Positions 34,068-43,927 of a DNA stretch of 64,000 bases are shown in pieces; position 1 is the stretch's first letter, and every line of letters begins with the position of its first letter. Under the pieces are notes generated by a model. It saw only the letters and a program-made list of their open reading frames with translations. It searched no databases and had not been told where the DNA came from. The stretch is from Fulvimarina pelagi HTCC2506. Its GTDB lineage: Bacteria > Pseudomonadota > Alphaproteobacteria > Rhizobiales > Rhizobiaceae. A program made the position numbers and the translations under genes. The stretch is taken from assembly GCF_000153705.1 (NCBI RefSeq), contig NZ_DS022272.1, forward strand, positions 3,165,298-3,229,297, given 5' to 3'.

Positions 34068-35465
34068 ATGCAGCATCGATGCGCAGGGCGGTTTCTTCTG
34101 ATCGGGGCAGCAATGGTCTATGGAAGTCTTGCACATGCGAACCTTTCCGAAGGTGATCGAGCGACGGTTTTCGGTACAGAGAACGGCGCCGAGGCCGTCT
34201 CGTTTCGCGAAGTCGACAGCGCGAGCCTTCTATCGTTGGAAGGTGTTTGGCGGTCCCGCGGTTATGGCTGGCTATGGCAAATAAGCGATGGGAGAATTCG
34301 CATTTACGATGCGGTCGAATCGTATTGCGTTCACCGCGAGACCTATTTCGGAATACCGGAGGATTTTAGCCGGAGCTTGGGACTTCATCCCGGAGGTGCC
34401 GCGTTCAGCATCTCAATCGGTGACGAGACCTATCGCTATAGGTTCGACCGAATCGGTGCTTTGCCGGCCGCTTGCGGCACCGAAGATCGTAGCGGGCCCG
34501 AAGCAATCTTCGAGACGGCCGTTGCGATCTTTACCGAACATTACCCTTTCTTCCGCGAACGCGATGTCGCGTGGAGCGAAACGGTCGAGTTCCTTAGCTC
34601 GCAGGTCAGCCCGGATCTATCCGAAGAGGGCCTGTTCGCTCTCCTGTCGCGATTGCTGTCTCAAATCGACGACGGTCATATCGGCCTGTCGGCCATGGTG
34701 GAGGGACGCGAGCGTTGGTTCTCGCCGCCGTTCAAGCTGCGGCAGGTTTCACCCGAAGCCATAGAACGGTCGGAGCAGGTCGGATATTGGACGACGGGGA
34801 TCGCCAGCGAACTCAGCGACAACCTCGTTCGCGTCAGCAACGGTCAAATCCAATACGGCACGATCGAAGATACAGCGTATCTCTATATCGGTTCCACCGG
34901 CAGAAGTCTGCGCCGAGCCGTCAATGGTCCACTTGACGAAGCCCGCGCCCTCTTTCGACGCGAGGGCTCGAAACGTCTGATCATCGATCTAACCGACAAT
35001 ACCGGCGGTACGGACGAGACTGCGAGACGCTTTGTCGCCCGCTTCGCAAGAAGCCCGGTCGTCGCCTATTCGAAACGGGCGGGCGACACGGTAAATGACC
35101 CGCTGCAAGCGGCCTGGATCGAGCCAGCCGATCCGCCGATCTTCGAAGGCCCGGTCACCGTAATCACCAATCAGGAGACGATCTCGGCAGGCGAGATACT
35201 CCTAATGGGATTACGATCTTTGCCCAACATCGACCATATCGGCATGGCGACTCGCGGTTCGCTGTCCGATATCCTGACGAAACGGCTCCCAAACGGCTGG
35301 TCGCTCGATCTTGCCAACGAGATCTATCTCGATCACGAGGGTCGCTTCTACGAAGGGATCGGAATTCCGCCGGACGTCGAAATCCCGATCTATTCCAAAC
35401 AAAACGCTCCGGACGACGCTAAAGAAGCAGCCAAGCGTCTTATCGATTACCTGGACTCCTTCTAG
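34068..35465 (+). CDS. S41 family peptidase (C-terminal processing protease-like), exported
   Basis: A 465-residue protein with a signal peptide (RFLLIGAAMVYGSLAHA). The N-terminal half is uncharacterised and includes a domain with TYFGIPEDF. The C-terminal half has S41 features: RLIIDLTDNTGGTDETARRFV, and TNQETISAGEILLMGL with the nucleophile Ser373, followed by the strand MATRGSLSDILTKRLPNGWSLDLANEIY. The Lys of the usual Ser-Lys dyad is not obvious to me. Probably a periplasmic or lipid-anchored protease. AAGGAAG precedes the ATG at 34068; a GTG one codon upstream is also possible. It is divergent from the beta-barrel gene. Confidence 0.82.
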   Translation: MQHRCAGRFLLIGAAMVYGSLAHANLSEGDRATVFGTENGAEAVSFREVDSASLLSLEGVWRSRGYGWLWQISDGRIRIYDAVESYCVHRETYFGIPEDFSRSLGLHPGGAAFSISIGDETYRYRFDRIGALPAACGTEDRSGPEAIFETAVAIFTEHYPFFRERDVAWSETVEFLSSQVSPDLSEEGLFALLSRLLSQIDDGHIGLSAMVEGRERWFSPPFKLRQVSPEAIERSEQVGYWTTGIASELSDNLVRVSNGQIQYGTIEDTAYLYIGSTGRSLRRAVNGPLDEARALFRREGSKRLIIDLTDNTGGTDETARRFVARFARSPVVAYSKRAGDTVNDPLQAAWIEPADPPIFEGPVTVITNQETISAGEILLMGLRSLPNIDHIGMATRGSLSDILTKRLPNGWSLDLANEIYLDHEGRFYEGIGIPPDVEIPIYSKQNAPDDAKEAAKRLIDYLDSF

Positions 35466-35762
35466 CAAAAATGGTCGTGCAACGGTCAGCCCGTGGTTAT
35501 CCAAACGAAAGACCATCGGCAGAAGCCGTCGGACTGGTATTCAGTCTGCAACGTTCGATCAGCCATTAGTCGAACTTCAGGCGACAACAGGCGTATCGAT
35601 TCCGGTCGGCTCCGCTTAGAATAGATTGCGGGGAACTTGCTTTGCCTGGGGCCGTCGACATGGGGTGGCGGCGTCCGGACAGTTAGACCCATCCGAGCTC
35701 ACAGACACTCAGGAGATCCAGCCGACGCGGCGAGTTGTTGCGCCATGAGCCACCGAAATGCG

Positions 35763-37379
35763 TCAGTGCCGGAAGTGGCGCATGCCGGTGAGGACCATGG
35801 CGACGTCGTGTTCGTCGGCCGCCCTAATAACCTCGTCGTCGCGCATGGAGCCGCCCGGCTGGATGACGGCGCGGGCGCCAGCCTCGATCGCCGAGAGAAG
35901 ACCGTCCGCGAAGGGAAAGAAGGCGTCCGATGCGACGACGCAGCCCCTGGTGAGCGGTTCGGTGAGCCCCGCTGCCTTCGTTGCGTCTGCCGCCTTGCGG
36001 GCGGCGATCCCGGCGGCGTCGACGCGGCTCATCTGGCCGGCCCCGATGCCCACCGTCGCGCGGTCTTTCGCGTAGACGATCGTGTTCGACTTCACGTGCT
36101 TGGCGACGCGGAAGGCGAATTTGAGATCGGCGAGTTCGGCTTCCGTGGGTGCGCGCTTGGTGACGATCTTGAGATCGAGATCGTCGACGACACCCGCATC
36201 GCGCGACTGGATCAGAAGCCCGCCGGCGACGGATTTGACGAAACGCCCTTTGGCGCGCGGGTCCGGCAGGCCGCCGGTGAGGAGGAGGCGGAGGTTCTTC
36301 TTCGCCCTCACGATTTCGATCGCCTCGTCATCGGCGTCCGGCGCGATGATGACCTCGGTAAAGACCTCGGTGATCTCCCTCGCGCTCGCCGCATCGAGCT
36401 TCGCGTTGAGCGCGACGATGCCGCCGAAGGCTGAGACGGGGTCGCAGCGCAGCGCCATGCGATAGGCCTCGATCAGCGTCTCGCCCTCGGCGACGCCGCA
36501 AGGGTTGGCATGCTTGATGATCGCAACTGCTTTCGTCCGGGCCGGATCGAACTCGCCGACGAGCTCGAAGGCGGCGTCAGTGTCGTTGATGTTGTTGTAG
36601 GAGAGCGCCTTGCCCTGCACCTGCCGCGCGGTGGCAACGCCCGGCCTGTTCTCGCCGGTGCGGTAAAAGGCGGCGTCCTGATGCGGGTTCTCGCCATAGC
36701 GGAGGGATTCCGCGAGTTCCCCGGCGATCGAGAGACGGCGCGGGGCGGTGTCGCCCGACTGTTCGGCAAACCAGCCCGAGACGGCCGCATCGTAGGCGGC
36801 GGTACGGGCATAGGCCCGCCCGGCCATCATCCAGCGCAGCGCGAACGTCGTCTCGCCGGCATTGGTGCGTAATTCGTCGAGGAGGGACGTGTAGTCCGCC
36901 GGATCGACCAAGACAGTGACATAGCCGTGGTTCTTCGCCCCGGCGCGGATCATCGCCGGGCCGCCGATATCGATGTTCTCCACCTGCGTCGTGGTATCCG
37001 CGCCGCTCTTCATGGTTTCTTCGAAGGGGTAGAGGTTGACGACGAGGAGATCGATCGGCTGGATGTCGTGATCGGACATCGCCTTCGCATGGGCTTCGTC
37101 GTCGCGGATCGCGAGGAGACCGCCGTGGACGCCGGGATGCAGCGTCTTTACCCGGCCGTCCATCACCTCCGGAAAGCCGGTGAGATCGGAGACGTCGCGC
37201 ACCGTGAGGCCGGCTTCGCTTAGGGCTTTCCGCGTGCCGCCGGTGGAGACAAGCTCGACGCCCATGCCGGCAAGCTCGGTGGCAAATTCAACGAGGCCGG
37301 TCTTGTCGGAGACGGAGATCAGCGCGCGCTTGACCTTCACCCGGTCTGGCAGGGGCGTTGCATTGGCTTTGACGGACAT
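35763..37379 (-). CDS. purH: Bifunctional AICAR formyltransferase/IMP cyclohydrolase
   Basis: A 538-residue enzyme for the last two steps of purine synthesis to IMP. The N-terminal cyclohydrolase domain begins [35 protein letters not shown] and includes [15 protein letters not shown]. The C-terminal formyltransferase domain has [25 protein letters not shown], and the end [26 protein letters not shown]. The start at 37379 is set by the family N-terminus; the frame stays open about 96 codons further upstream, which is not coding. The htpX-rsmB-purH neighbourhood is usual in Rhizobiales, though here a small lipoprotein sits between rsmB and purH. Confidence 0.96.
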   Translation of the reverse strand: MSVKANATPLPDRVKVKRALISVSDKTGLVEFATELAGMGVELVSTGGTRKALSEAGLTVRDVSDLTGFPEVMDGRVKTLHPGVHGGLLAIRDDEAHAKAMSDHDIQPIDLLVVNLYPFEETMKSGADTTTQVENIDIGGPAMIRAGAKNHGYVTVLVDPADYTSLLDELRTNAGETTFALRWMMAGRAYARTAAYDAAVSGWFAEQSGDTAPRRLSIAGELAESLRYGENPHQDAAFYRTGENRPGVATARQVQGKALSYNNINDTDAAFELVGEFDPARTKAVAIIKHANPCGVAEGETLIEAYRMALRCDPVSAFGGIVALNAKLDAASAREITEVFTEVIIAPDADDEAIEIVRAKKNLRLLLTGGLPDPRAKGRFVKSVAGGLLIQSRDAGVVDDLDLKIVTKRAPTEAELADLKFAFRVAKHVKSNTIVYAKDRATVGIGAGQMSRVDAAGIAARKAADATKAAGLTEPLTRGCVVASDAFFPFADGLLSAIEAGARAVIQPGGSMRDDEVIRAADEHDVAMVLTGMRHFRH

Positions 37380-37459
37380 AAAGCGGCACTCATCGGTCGG
37401 AACGGCAAAAATGTGCCGCCGTGATAGGACCGAACGCATGATGCTGCAATGCCGGAAGG

Positions 37460-37675
37460 CTAGCGGGCGGCTTCGTCCTGGCAGGGCGGATTTTCGCAGC
37501 TCTGCGAAGCAGCTGTCTCGCCGCGTGCGGCGGCGCTCTTTTCTTCGAGGTCGTCGAGCGTGTTGGGGAGCACGCCGACGGCGTTCGTCATGCCGCCGCA
37601 GGCCGAAAGACCTGCGAAGGCCAGCATGAGAGCAATGCCCGCAGTCGCGGCGCCTACCTGACGACATCGGTTCAT
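37460..37675 (-). CDS. Small lipoprotein of unknown function
   Basis: A 71-residue protein with a lipoprotein signal: hydrophobic segment then LSAC lipobox, giving Cys26 as the lipidated residue. The mature part is about 45 residues with two further cysteines ([14 protein letters not shown]). It starts three bases after rsmB ends on the same strand and precedes purH, so it is probably co-transcribed. I recognise no family. Confidence 0.6.
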   Translation of the reverse strand: MNRCRQVGAATAGIALMLAFAGLSACGGMTNAVGVLPNTLDDLEEKSAAARGETAASQSCENPPCQDEAAR

Positions 37676-37678
37676 CGG

Positions 37679-39106
37679 CTATCCAACCCTCTGCAGTCGG
37701 CTCGCATAGAAGCCGTCGATCCCGCCGATGGCGGACAACATTTCGGGCGTCGTGCGAAGGTCGCCGTCGGATGTCACGGCTTTGTCGAAACCGGGGAGTT
37801 CGGTTGGCTCGATCGGCCGGCGCGTAAAATCTTTGCGCTCAGCGAGAAAGGCTTTCACCAGTTCTTCGCCTTCGATCGGATCGATCGAGCAGTTGGAGAA
37901 GACGAGCGTTCCGCCCGGTGCGACATGGTTCGCGGCTGCGTCGAGGAGCTTGCGCTGCACCTCGGCGAGTCGGCGGACATCGTCCAGCGATTTGGTGTGG
38001 CCGACATCCGGATGGCGGCGAAGCGTGCCTGTCGAAGAGCAGGGTGCGTCGAGGAGGACGGCGTCGAAGGTACGATCGCCGAGGGTCTCCTGGAACGGAC
38101 CGATCAGCGTTTCGGCATCGTGCGCGAGACGGGTCAGGTTCGCGACGAGGCGCTTGGCGCGGGATTTGGACGCCTCGCAGGCCGTCACCGTCGCGTCCGA
38201 GAGGACAAGCTGCGCCGTCTTGCCGCCGGGGGCCGCGCAGAGATCGGCGGCGGTCTTGCCCGTTAGATCGCCGAACAGGCGCACGGGAAGCGCAGCCGAG
38301 GCGTCCTGCACCCACCATTTGCCCTCCGCAAAGCCGTCGAGCGAGGCGATGCTCCCCTGCGTCGTCGCATCGAGGCGGATCGAGGGACCGGAGACCACCT
38401 GTCCGCCGAGGCGCTCCGCCCAGGCTTCCGGATCGGTTTTCACCGTCAGATCGATCGGGGCGGGCATCCGGTGGGCTGCCGCGATCGCCTTAGCACGCGG
38501 TTCGCCATAGGCCGCAATGAGCCGTTCCAAAAGCCAGTTCGGGCAATCGATGGCTGGCTCGGTCGTGACCTCGGCTCCGCCGAGTTCGCGGGTCATGCGC
38601 CGCAGGACCGCGTTGACGACGCCCTTGAAGCGCCGGGTGCGCGGATCGGCTTCGGCCGCCGTCACGGCAAGGTCGACGGCGGCGGAGTCCGGAACGTCGA
38701 GGAAGCGGATTTGCGCTGCCGCCACATGGAGGAGATGGTTCAGCGCTGTCGCGTTGCTCGGCAGCGGGCGGTCCAGCCGGGCGGCAATCTCTTGCGTAAG
38801 CGTGCCGCGAAAGCGCAGCGCCGTCAGCAGGATCGCCTTGACGAGGCCCTGATCGCGGGCTTCGAGCTGGCGGAAATGGGGATGGCCGTGATCGGGATCG
38901 GTCAGCCCGTCGAGCGAAGTCTGCTGCTCGATGACCGCGCCCAACAGCTTGGCCGCCACCTGTCTCGCCTTCAGCCCGGGCTTGTCGGCGGCTGAGACCT
39001 GCTCGGTTTTGGGGCGGCCGGGCTCAGGCTGGTCACGCCTGGTGCGGGCGCGATCCTTGCGCTGCTGCGGCGAGAGGCTCGGCTGGCTCACGCCGCTCAA
39101 CCCCAC
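37679..39106 (-). CDS. rsmB: RsmB/NOP family rRNA (cytosine-C5) methyltransferase
   Basis: A 475-residue protein. The N-terminal NusB-like RNA-binding domain covers about 45-170 ([22 protein letters not shown]). The S-adenosylmethionine fold contains [11 protein letters not shown], the catalytic cysteine motif [15 protein letters not shown], and the second-cysteine motif [15 protein letters not shown]. It methylates a cytosine in 16S rRNA (C967 in E. coli numbering). The start is a GTG at 39106 that overlaps the end of htpX by 10 bases, indicating coupling. About 40 basic N-terminal residues precede the NusB domain, so a later start is possible. Confidence 0.9.
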   Translation of the reverse strand: MGLSGVSQPSLSPQQRKDRARTRRDQPEPGRPKTEQVSAADKPGLKARQVAAKLLGAVIEQQTSLDGLTDPDHGHPHFRQLEARDQGLVKAILLTALRFRGTLTQEIAARLDRPLPSNATALNHLLHVAAAQIRFLDVPDSAAVDLAVTAAEADPRTRRFKGVVNAVLRRMTRELGGAEVTTEPAIDCPNWLLERLIAAYGEPRAKAIAAAHRMPAPIDLTVKTDPEAWAERLGGQVVSGPSIRLDATTQGSIASLDGFAEGKWWVQDASAALPVRLFGDLTGKTAADLCAAPGGKTAQLVLSDATVTACEASKSRAKRLVANLTRLAHDAETLIGPFQETLGDRTFDAVLLDAPCSSTGTLRRHPDVGHTKSLDDVRRLAEVQRKLLDAAANHVAPGGTLVFSNCSIDPIEGEELVKAFLAERKDFTRRPIEPTELPGFDKAVTSDGDLRTTPEMLSAIGGIDGFYASRLQRVG

Positions 39107-40071
39107 GGCCCCTGACGCGTGTCGGAGCCGCGGCCGCCGCCCTTCGACGGGCGGCTGCGATAGCCGGTGTCCGGAAGCCGGTTTCGACCGCTTTCGTGCC
39201 CTCGCGTCCTCCCATAGGCGATGGCGTCCGTCCCGCCGTCGATCCTCATCTCCCGCAGGAGCGCGATCCGCTCGTTGATGTCCGGATGGGTCGAGAACAG
39301 TCCGGCCATCTTGTTTCCCGACAGCGGGTTGATGATGAACATGTGCGCCGTCGCCGGATTGCGCTCGGCGGTCGGGTTCGGGATGCGGCCCGCGGCTCTG
39401 GCGATCTTTTCGAGCGCCGAGGCGAGCCAGTCCGGCTGGCCGCAGATTTCCGCACCGCGCCGGTCGGCGGAATATTCGCGGGTTCGGGACACCGCCGTCT
39501 GCACCAGCATCGCGGCAAGCGGTGCGACGATCACGGCCGCAAGCATGCCGACGATGCCGAGCGGATTGGCCCGGTTGCCTCCGAAGATCATACCGAAATT
39601 CGCGAGCATGGAGATCGCGCCGGCGATCGTCGCGGTGATGGTCATGGTCAGCGTGTCGCGGTTCTGGACATGGGCGAGCTCGTGCGCCATCACGCCGGCG
39701 ACTTCTTCGTGGGTGAGCTGGTTCAGGAGGCCCGTGGTCGCGGCGACGGCTGCATTCTCCGGGTTGCGACCGGTCGCAAACGCGTTCGGCTGCGGGTTGT
39801 CGATGACGTAGACCTTCGGCATCGGCAGCCCAGCACGCTGCGCGAGCCCCGCGACGATGCGATGGAGTTCCGGCGCGGAGCGCTCGTCGACCTCCTTTGC
39901 CCGGTGCATCTTCAGCACCATTTTGTCGGCGTTCCAGTAGGCGAAAAGGTTCATGCCGGCGGCGATCACGAGCGCGATCAGCATGCCGCCGCGCCCGCCG
40001 ATGAGAAGCCCGACGCCCATGAAAAGCGCCGTGAGCGCGGCAATCAGAGCGGCCGTCTTGATCATGTTCAT
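39097..40071 (-). CDS. htpX: Zinc metalloprotease HtpX
   Basis: A 324-residue membrane M48 protease that degrades misfolded membrane proteins. Two N-terminal membrane helices (about residues 4-24 and 30-47) precede the zinc motif HELAH in [14 protein letters not shown]; two further hydrophobic segments follow, then the third ligand region [15 protein letters not shown]. The last 40 residues are basic and Gly/Arg-rich. The start at 40071 matches the family ([10 protein letters not shown]); the open frame upstream is non-coding. It is first in the htpX-rsmB unit and divergent from the SDHAF4-like gene. Confidence 0.94.
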   Translation of the reverse strand: MNMIKTAALIAALTALFMGVGLLIGGRGGMLIALVIAAGMNLFAYWNADKMVLKMHRAKEVDERSAPELHRIVAGLAQRAGLPMPKVYVIDNPQPNAFATGRNPENAAVAATTGLLNQLTHEEVAGVMAHELAHVQNRDTLTMTITATIAGAISMLANFGMIFGGNRANPLGIVGMLAAVIVAPLAAMLVQTAVSRTREYSADRRGAEICGQPDWLASALEKIARAAGRIPNPTAERNPATAHMFIINPLSGNKMAGLFSTHPDINERIALLREMRIDGGTDAIAYGRTRGHESGRNRLPDTGYRSRPSKGGGRGSDTRQGPWG

Positions 40072-40264
40072 GGACGTCTCAGCTTTCCCAAGATCGACGA
40101 GCGCAGAAGCCCTGCGTCTCTGGTTGGAAGAAAGATGGTCCGCACGAAGGCGGCGTTCAAGTTTCGGCCAGGCGCGCCCAGTTCGTCCGATCTCGATTTT
40201 GTCGATGCGCGCGGGATCACTAGATAGGGCCCGACAGAAATCAGGATTGAAACACGGCAGACCC

Positions 40265-40507
40265 ATGGCAAACGATACTGCGGATGACATTCTCGGCGCC
40301 ATGAAGGTTTCGAGCGAGACGAGCGTCAAGACGCTGTCGCCGGCCGCCAAGCGGGCCCTTGCCGAGGCCGAGGAGCGGCGACGGACGCGAACTGCGTTCA
40401 AGGTGGACCCGGACAGCCTGCCGTCGGAGGTCGACGGCCGGAAATCCGGCGTCGAGCCGGTGCGTTACGGCGACTGGGAAAAGGACGGCATCGTCAGCGA
40501 TTTCTGA
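40265..40507 (+). CDS. DUF1674 protein, SDHAF4-like succinate dehydrogenase assembly factor
   Basis: An 80-residue protein ending with the family signature [17 protein letters not shown]1674 (PF07896) contains the eukaryotic succinate dehydrogenase assembly factor 4, which acts on the flavoprotein subunit; the bacterial function is assumed by homology. The N-terminal half is polar and probably disordered. The frame is open upstream, but the ATG at 40265 gives the family length. It is divergent from htpX, the usual neighbour in Rhizobiales. Confidence 0.82.
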   Translation: MANDTADDILGAMKVSSETSVKTLSPAAKRALAEAEERRRTRTAFKVDPDSLPSEVDGRKSGVEPVRYGDWEKDGIVSDF

Positions 40508-40801
40508 AACGGTTGGCACAGACGTGCTATCGCGATGCGTGTATTGAAGCTTGCATCAGTCGTGTGAACTAGGGATATTCGCCTTTTGCGCGTGAGTAAA
40601 TTATCCTGATATCCTCACCGCCTCATCCGATCTGTCCGGCGGCGGATCGGTACATTTCTCCCGCGATTATGCCGCTTTTGACCGGTCTACCTTGTTACTC
40701 CAGGCGGAAATTTTGTGCTGCCGCCTCTTAACATGCGAATTATTAGGAATTATATCCGATATATTGCAGACGTAATTCGGAAAGGAGCAATAGTCGTATC
40801 G
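40508..40801. other. Gap before the nuclease gene
   Basis: About 290 bases, A+T-rich for this genome near 40570-40780. AAGGAGC at 40782-40788 is a possible ribosome-binding site for the next gene, with long spacing to the chosen ATG; the in-frame ATG at 40734 lies within this gap. Nothing else recognised. Confidence 0.4.
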
Positions 40802-41305
40802 ATGGGATTTTCGCCAAAAGGTTGCTTCAATCTTCTGATTGCTGCGGCTCTCGCCGGCTTCCCGATCACGACTGCCTCGGCGGAAGAGCCACCGCGCGAC
40901 ATTGCAGGTCCCGTTTCCGCCCATGTTGTAAACGTTCGCGACGGCGACACGGTGGAAGTTCAGGCCTTTATCTGGCCGATGCAATCCGTTCACGTCGCAG
41001 TGCGTTTGCGTGGTATCGATGCGCCGGAAAAGCGCGGAACTTGCGATGCGGAGAAAGAGGCCGCCGCGATTGCCACCGATCGGCTTCAGACCCTTCTTGC
41101 CGACGGCCGGGTGACACTCACCGACATTGAGGGCGACAAGTATTTCGGCCGCGTTCTCGCCGATCTCGCAACGGTCGACGAGCCGGACGTCGCCCAGCGC
41201 CTTCTCAAGGACGGGCTGGTCGTTCCTTACGGCGGCAAGACCAGGCGCGACTGGTGCACCGAACTTTCCGGCGCGCCGGTCCCGACACCTGAGCCACGCA
41301 GCTGA
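40802..41305 (+). CDS. Exported thermonuclease (SNase) family protein
   Basis: A 167-residue protein with a signal peptide (about residues 1-28, ending TTASAEE). The staphylococcal nuclease fold follows: NVRDGDTVEVQAF with the metal-site Asp, VRLRGIDAPEKRGTC with the catalytic Arg, then EGDKYFGRVLADL and the end QRLLKDGLVVPYGG. The second catalytic Arg is likely that of GDKYFGRVLA. It cleaves nucleic acid in the periplasm or outside. The start at 40802 is preferred because the signal peptide directly follows; an ATG at 40734 in the same frame cannot be excluded. Confidence 0.82.
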   Translation: MGFSPKGCFNLLIAAALAGFPITTASAEEPPRDIAGPVSAHVVNVRDGDTVEVQAFIWPMQSVHVAVRLRGIDAPEKRGTCDAEKEAAAIATDRLQTLLADGRVTLTDIEGDKYFGRVLADLATVDEPDVAQRLLKDGLVVPYGGKTRRDWCTELSGAPVPTPEPRS

Positions 41306-41418
41306 GTGGCGTTCCGTCCGCTTCGCTGTACTTAATCCCATGCGTCATGCCGGCTTGATGTTTCTTCGGAGCGGAGAGTAAAGCGGGCCTGCCGCAGCGA
41401 TACGGGCTCGGCAGAGTG

Positions 41419-42729
41419 ATGAGGGGACGTTCTTTGGCCAACAAGTCCGAACCGGGGTCATCCGCCGACGAAGCCCGGCTGAAGGCCATCGTCGCCCATG
41501 TGATCGCGGCGATGAGGCCGGGGTTTGCCGTCGAACTCTGGGATGGCGAGCGGATCGGACCGGAGGATGGGCCGGTTGTCGTTCTTTCCGACCCGGCCGG
41601 CCTGGCACGGCTGGCCATGCGCCCCTCGATCGGCCGGGTGGTCGCGCTCTGGATGGACAAGAGCATCGATTTCAAAGACGGCACGCTGTTCGATCTCGTC
41701 GGCAAGCGCTCCGAGACCCGCACCAAGGACGCCTTGAAGCGTATTGAGAAGAGCCAGATCGCCAAGGCGCTGCCGGCGCTGTGGCGGCTGTCGCGCAAGG
41801 CGGGCGCGGAGGAGAAGGACGGCACGGGTTCGGGCCGCAGCGGTTCCTCAAGGGAGGCGATCCAGTATCACTACGATGTCGGCAACGACTTCTACCGCCT
41901 CTTCCTCGACGAGCGAATGCTCTATTCCTGCGCCTATTTCGACGGCTGGCACGAGGATATCGGCAAGGCGCAGGAGGACAAGCTCGACATGATCTGTCGC
42001 AAGCTGCGGCTGAAGGAGGGCGAGCGCTTCCTCGACATCGGTTGCGGCTGGGGCGCGCTGCTGATCCACGCCGCCTTGCGATACGGCGTGACGGGGCAGG
42101 GCGTGACGCTCTCGGAGGAACAGTTCGATCTCGCGACCGCGCGGGTGCGGGAAGCGGGTCTCGAGGACAGGATCACCATCGAGCTGAAGCCGTTTCAGGA
42201 GCTTTCTGGCACGTTCGACAAGGTCGCCTCGATCGGCATGTACGAGCATGTCGGTTTCAAGAACCACGACGCCTATTTCTCGGCCGTCCGCAAGCTTCTG
42301 AGACCGAAAGGGCTATATCTTCACCACGCCATCACCCGGCCGGCGAAGAAGACTGAAAAGGCATTTCACCGGGGAACGCCAGAATACCGCGCGATCACCC
42401 GCTACATCTTTCCCGGTGCCGAACTCGACCATATCGGCCATTCGACGCGCATGCTGGAAAAACACCGCTTCGAGGTCCACGACATCGAGGACTGGCGCGA
42501 GCATTACGCACTCACCTGCAGGCTTTGGCACGACCGCCTGCTCGCCCGCTTTGACGAAGCCTGCGAACTCGCTGGCGAGCGCAAGGCGAGACTCTGGCTT
42601 CTCTATCTCGCCGGCTGCTCTCTCGGCTTTACGCGGGGCGGTATCCTGATCTATCAGACCCTCGCCTCCAAACGCGGCAAGGGCGGTGCCGAGTTGCCGC
42701 CGACCCGGCGCGATCTCTACGAGGCTTGA
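41419..42729 (+). CDS. Cyclopropane-fatty-acyl-phospholipid synthase family methyltransferase
   Basis: A 436-residue SAM-dependent enzyme. The N-terminal about 145 residues resemble a sterol-carrier-like region found in this subgroup. The catalytic part begins QYHYDVGNDFYRLFLDERMLYSCAYF, followed by the SAM motif FLDIGCGWGALLIH, the family motifs GVTLSEEQ and IGMYEHVGFKNHDAYF, and the C-terminal helical segment ending LASKRGKGG. It methylates acyl chains of membrane phospholipids at a double bond, or a related lipid substrate. A GTG one codon upstream is an alternative start. It stands alone on the plus strand. Confidence 0.9.
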   Translation: MRGRSLANKSEPGSSADEARLKAIVAHVIAAMRPGFAVELWDGERIGPEDGPVVVLSDPAGLARLAMRPSIGRVVALWMDKSIDFKDGTLFDLVGKRSETRTKDALKRIEKSQIAKALPALWRLSRKAGAEEKDGTGSGRSGSSREAIQYHYDVGNDFYRLFLDERMLYSCAYFDGWHEDIGKAQEDKLDMICRKLRLKEGERFLDIGCGWGALLIHAALRYGVTGQGVTLSEEQFDLATARVREAGLEDRITIELKPFQELSGTFDKVASIGMYEHVGFKNHDAYFSAVRKLLRPKGLYLHHAITRPAKKTEKAFHRGTPEYRAITRYIFPGAELDHIGHSTRMLEKHRFEVHDIEDWREHYALTCRLWHDRLLARFDEACELAGERKARLWLLYLAGCSLGFTRGGILIYQTLASKRGKGGAELPPTRRDLYEA

Positions 42730-42745
42730 CAGAGCAGACCGAGCG

Positions 42746-42925
42746 TCAACGCTCGTCGGGCTGCCTGACCGCCTGCCTAGGCGGCACGCCGGCCTTCGCC
42801 TCCTTCCGGCAGCGCTGGGAGCAAAATTTCACCTCGTCCCAGTTCTTTTCCCATTTCTTGCGCCAGACCATCGGCTTGCCGCACTGGACGCAGATCTTGA
42901 CGGGAAGTTCGGACTTGGCGCTCAT
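42746..42925 (-). CDS. DUF2256 small zinc-ribbon protein
   Basis: A 59-residue protein with CVQCGKP...WRKKWEKNWDEVKFCSQRCR, a four-cysteine zinc-ribbon pattern typical of DUF2256. The function of this family is unknown. The start at 42925 gives the family's usual N-terminus (MSAKSELPVKICVQCG); the frame is open about 31 codons further upstream, into the region divergent from the EI24 gene. It ends 17 bases after the cyclopropane synthase gene, tail to tail. Confidence 0.75.
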   Translation of the reverse strand: MSAKSELPVKICVQCGKPMVWRKKWEKNWDEVKFCSQRCRKEAKAGVPPRQAVRQPDER

Positions 42926-43030
42926 CGGCAGCGATATGGCCCGCGGTCGGGTTTCAACCAGATGCTTGTTGCGCCACGCCGGCATGCCTAGCTTGAAATC
43001 GTGTTCTTCGAACATCAACGGGATGCGGCC

Positions 43031-43804
43031 ATGATTGTCACGAGCGCCCGGCTCGCCTTTTCAGACATTTTTTCCGAGCCGTTTCGCGCGGCACTCTGGA
43101 AGATGCTGGGGCTCGCCGCCGTTGTCCTGATTGCGTTGTGGTTTGCGATCAGCCTCGTCTTCGAGAGCTTCGCGCTGCCGCTTCTCGCCGATCTTGTTCC
43201 AGACCTTCCGAACTGGGTCGATCAGGCGGGAACGGCCGCCTCCTGGCTCCTCGGGCTGATGCTGGCGGTGCTTCTCGCGTTTCTCATCGGGCCGATCAGC
43301 GCGATCATCGCTGGGCTCTTCCTAGACGATGTCGCCGAGGTGGTGGAAACCCAGTCTTATCCCGGCGCCCCGAACGGCCGGGCAATGCCGCTCGTGCCGG
43401 GCATGATCCTCTCGGTGAAGTTCTTCGGCATCGTCATTCTCGGCAACCTCCTCGCGCTGACATTGCTGCTCGTGCCGGGAATCAATCTCGTCGCCTTCTT
43501 TCTCGTAAACGGCTATCTCCTCGGCCGGGAATACTTCGAATTCGCTGCCATGCGTTACCGGATCGGGGAGGACGCGCGCGAACTGCGCCAGCGGCACAGT
43601 TCGACGGTGTTCTTCGCCGGTCTCGTGATCGCCGCCTTCCTAAGCGTTCCGTTTCTCAACATCCTGACGCCGCTCTTCGCGGCATCCTTCATGGTGCATC
43701 TGCATCAGCGTCTGTCGGCAAAGCATGGCGAGCTGCCGGACCCGCGACAGAGCTTCGATCGGCGGATCGCTGGGGCCGAGCGTCGCGAAAGCCCGCGCGG
43801 CTGA
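43031..43804 (+). CDS. EI24/CysZ-like integral membrane protein
   Basis: A 257-residue membrane protein with four or more long hydrophobic segments, including LGLAAVVLIALWFAISLVF, WLLGLMLAVLLAFLIGPISAII and FFGIVILGNLLALTLLLVPGINLVAFFLVNGYLLGREYFEF. The motif NGYLLGREYFEFAAMR is characteristic of EI24-domain proteins, which include CysZ, a sulfate permease. Substrate here is not known. It may well not be a sulfate channel. The start at 43031 follows GGATG closely. Confidence 0.78.
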   Translation: MIVTSARLAFSDIFSEPFRAALWKMLGLAAVVLIALWFAISLVFESFALPLLADLVPDLPNWVDQAGTAASWLLGLMLAVLLAFLIGPISAIIAGLFLDDVAEVVETQSYPGAPNGRAMPLVPGMILSVKFFGIVILGNLLALTLLLVPGINLVAFFLVNGYLLGREYFEFAAMRYRIGEDARELRQRHSSTVFFAGLVIAAFLSVPFLNILTPLFAASFMVHLHQRLSAKHGELPDPRQSFDRRIAGAERRESPRG

Positions 43805-43927
43805 AGTCTCGATAACCTGTTCAAAACCCTTTCCTGTGGTAATTGGGTCGAAAAGTGCAATCGACCGGAGCCGCGGTCGCATCATCCGTGCGCAGATCAT
43901 CGCGTGCGATCCGGAGGGGGGGTTCTC

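Noticed and set aside
41416..41825. Independent minus-strand gene (206 codons at 41205-41825)
   Set aside because: It overlaps the cyclopropane synthase family gene and shows only shadow composition.
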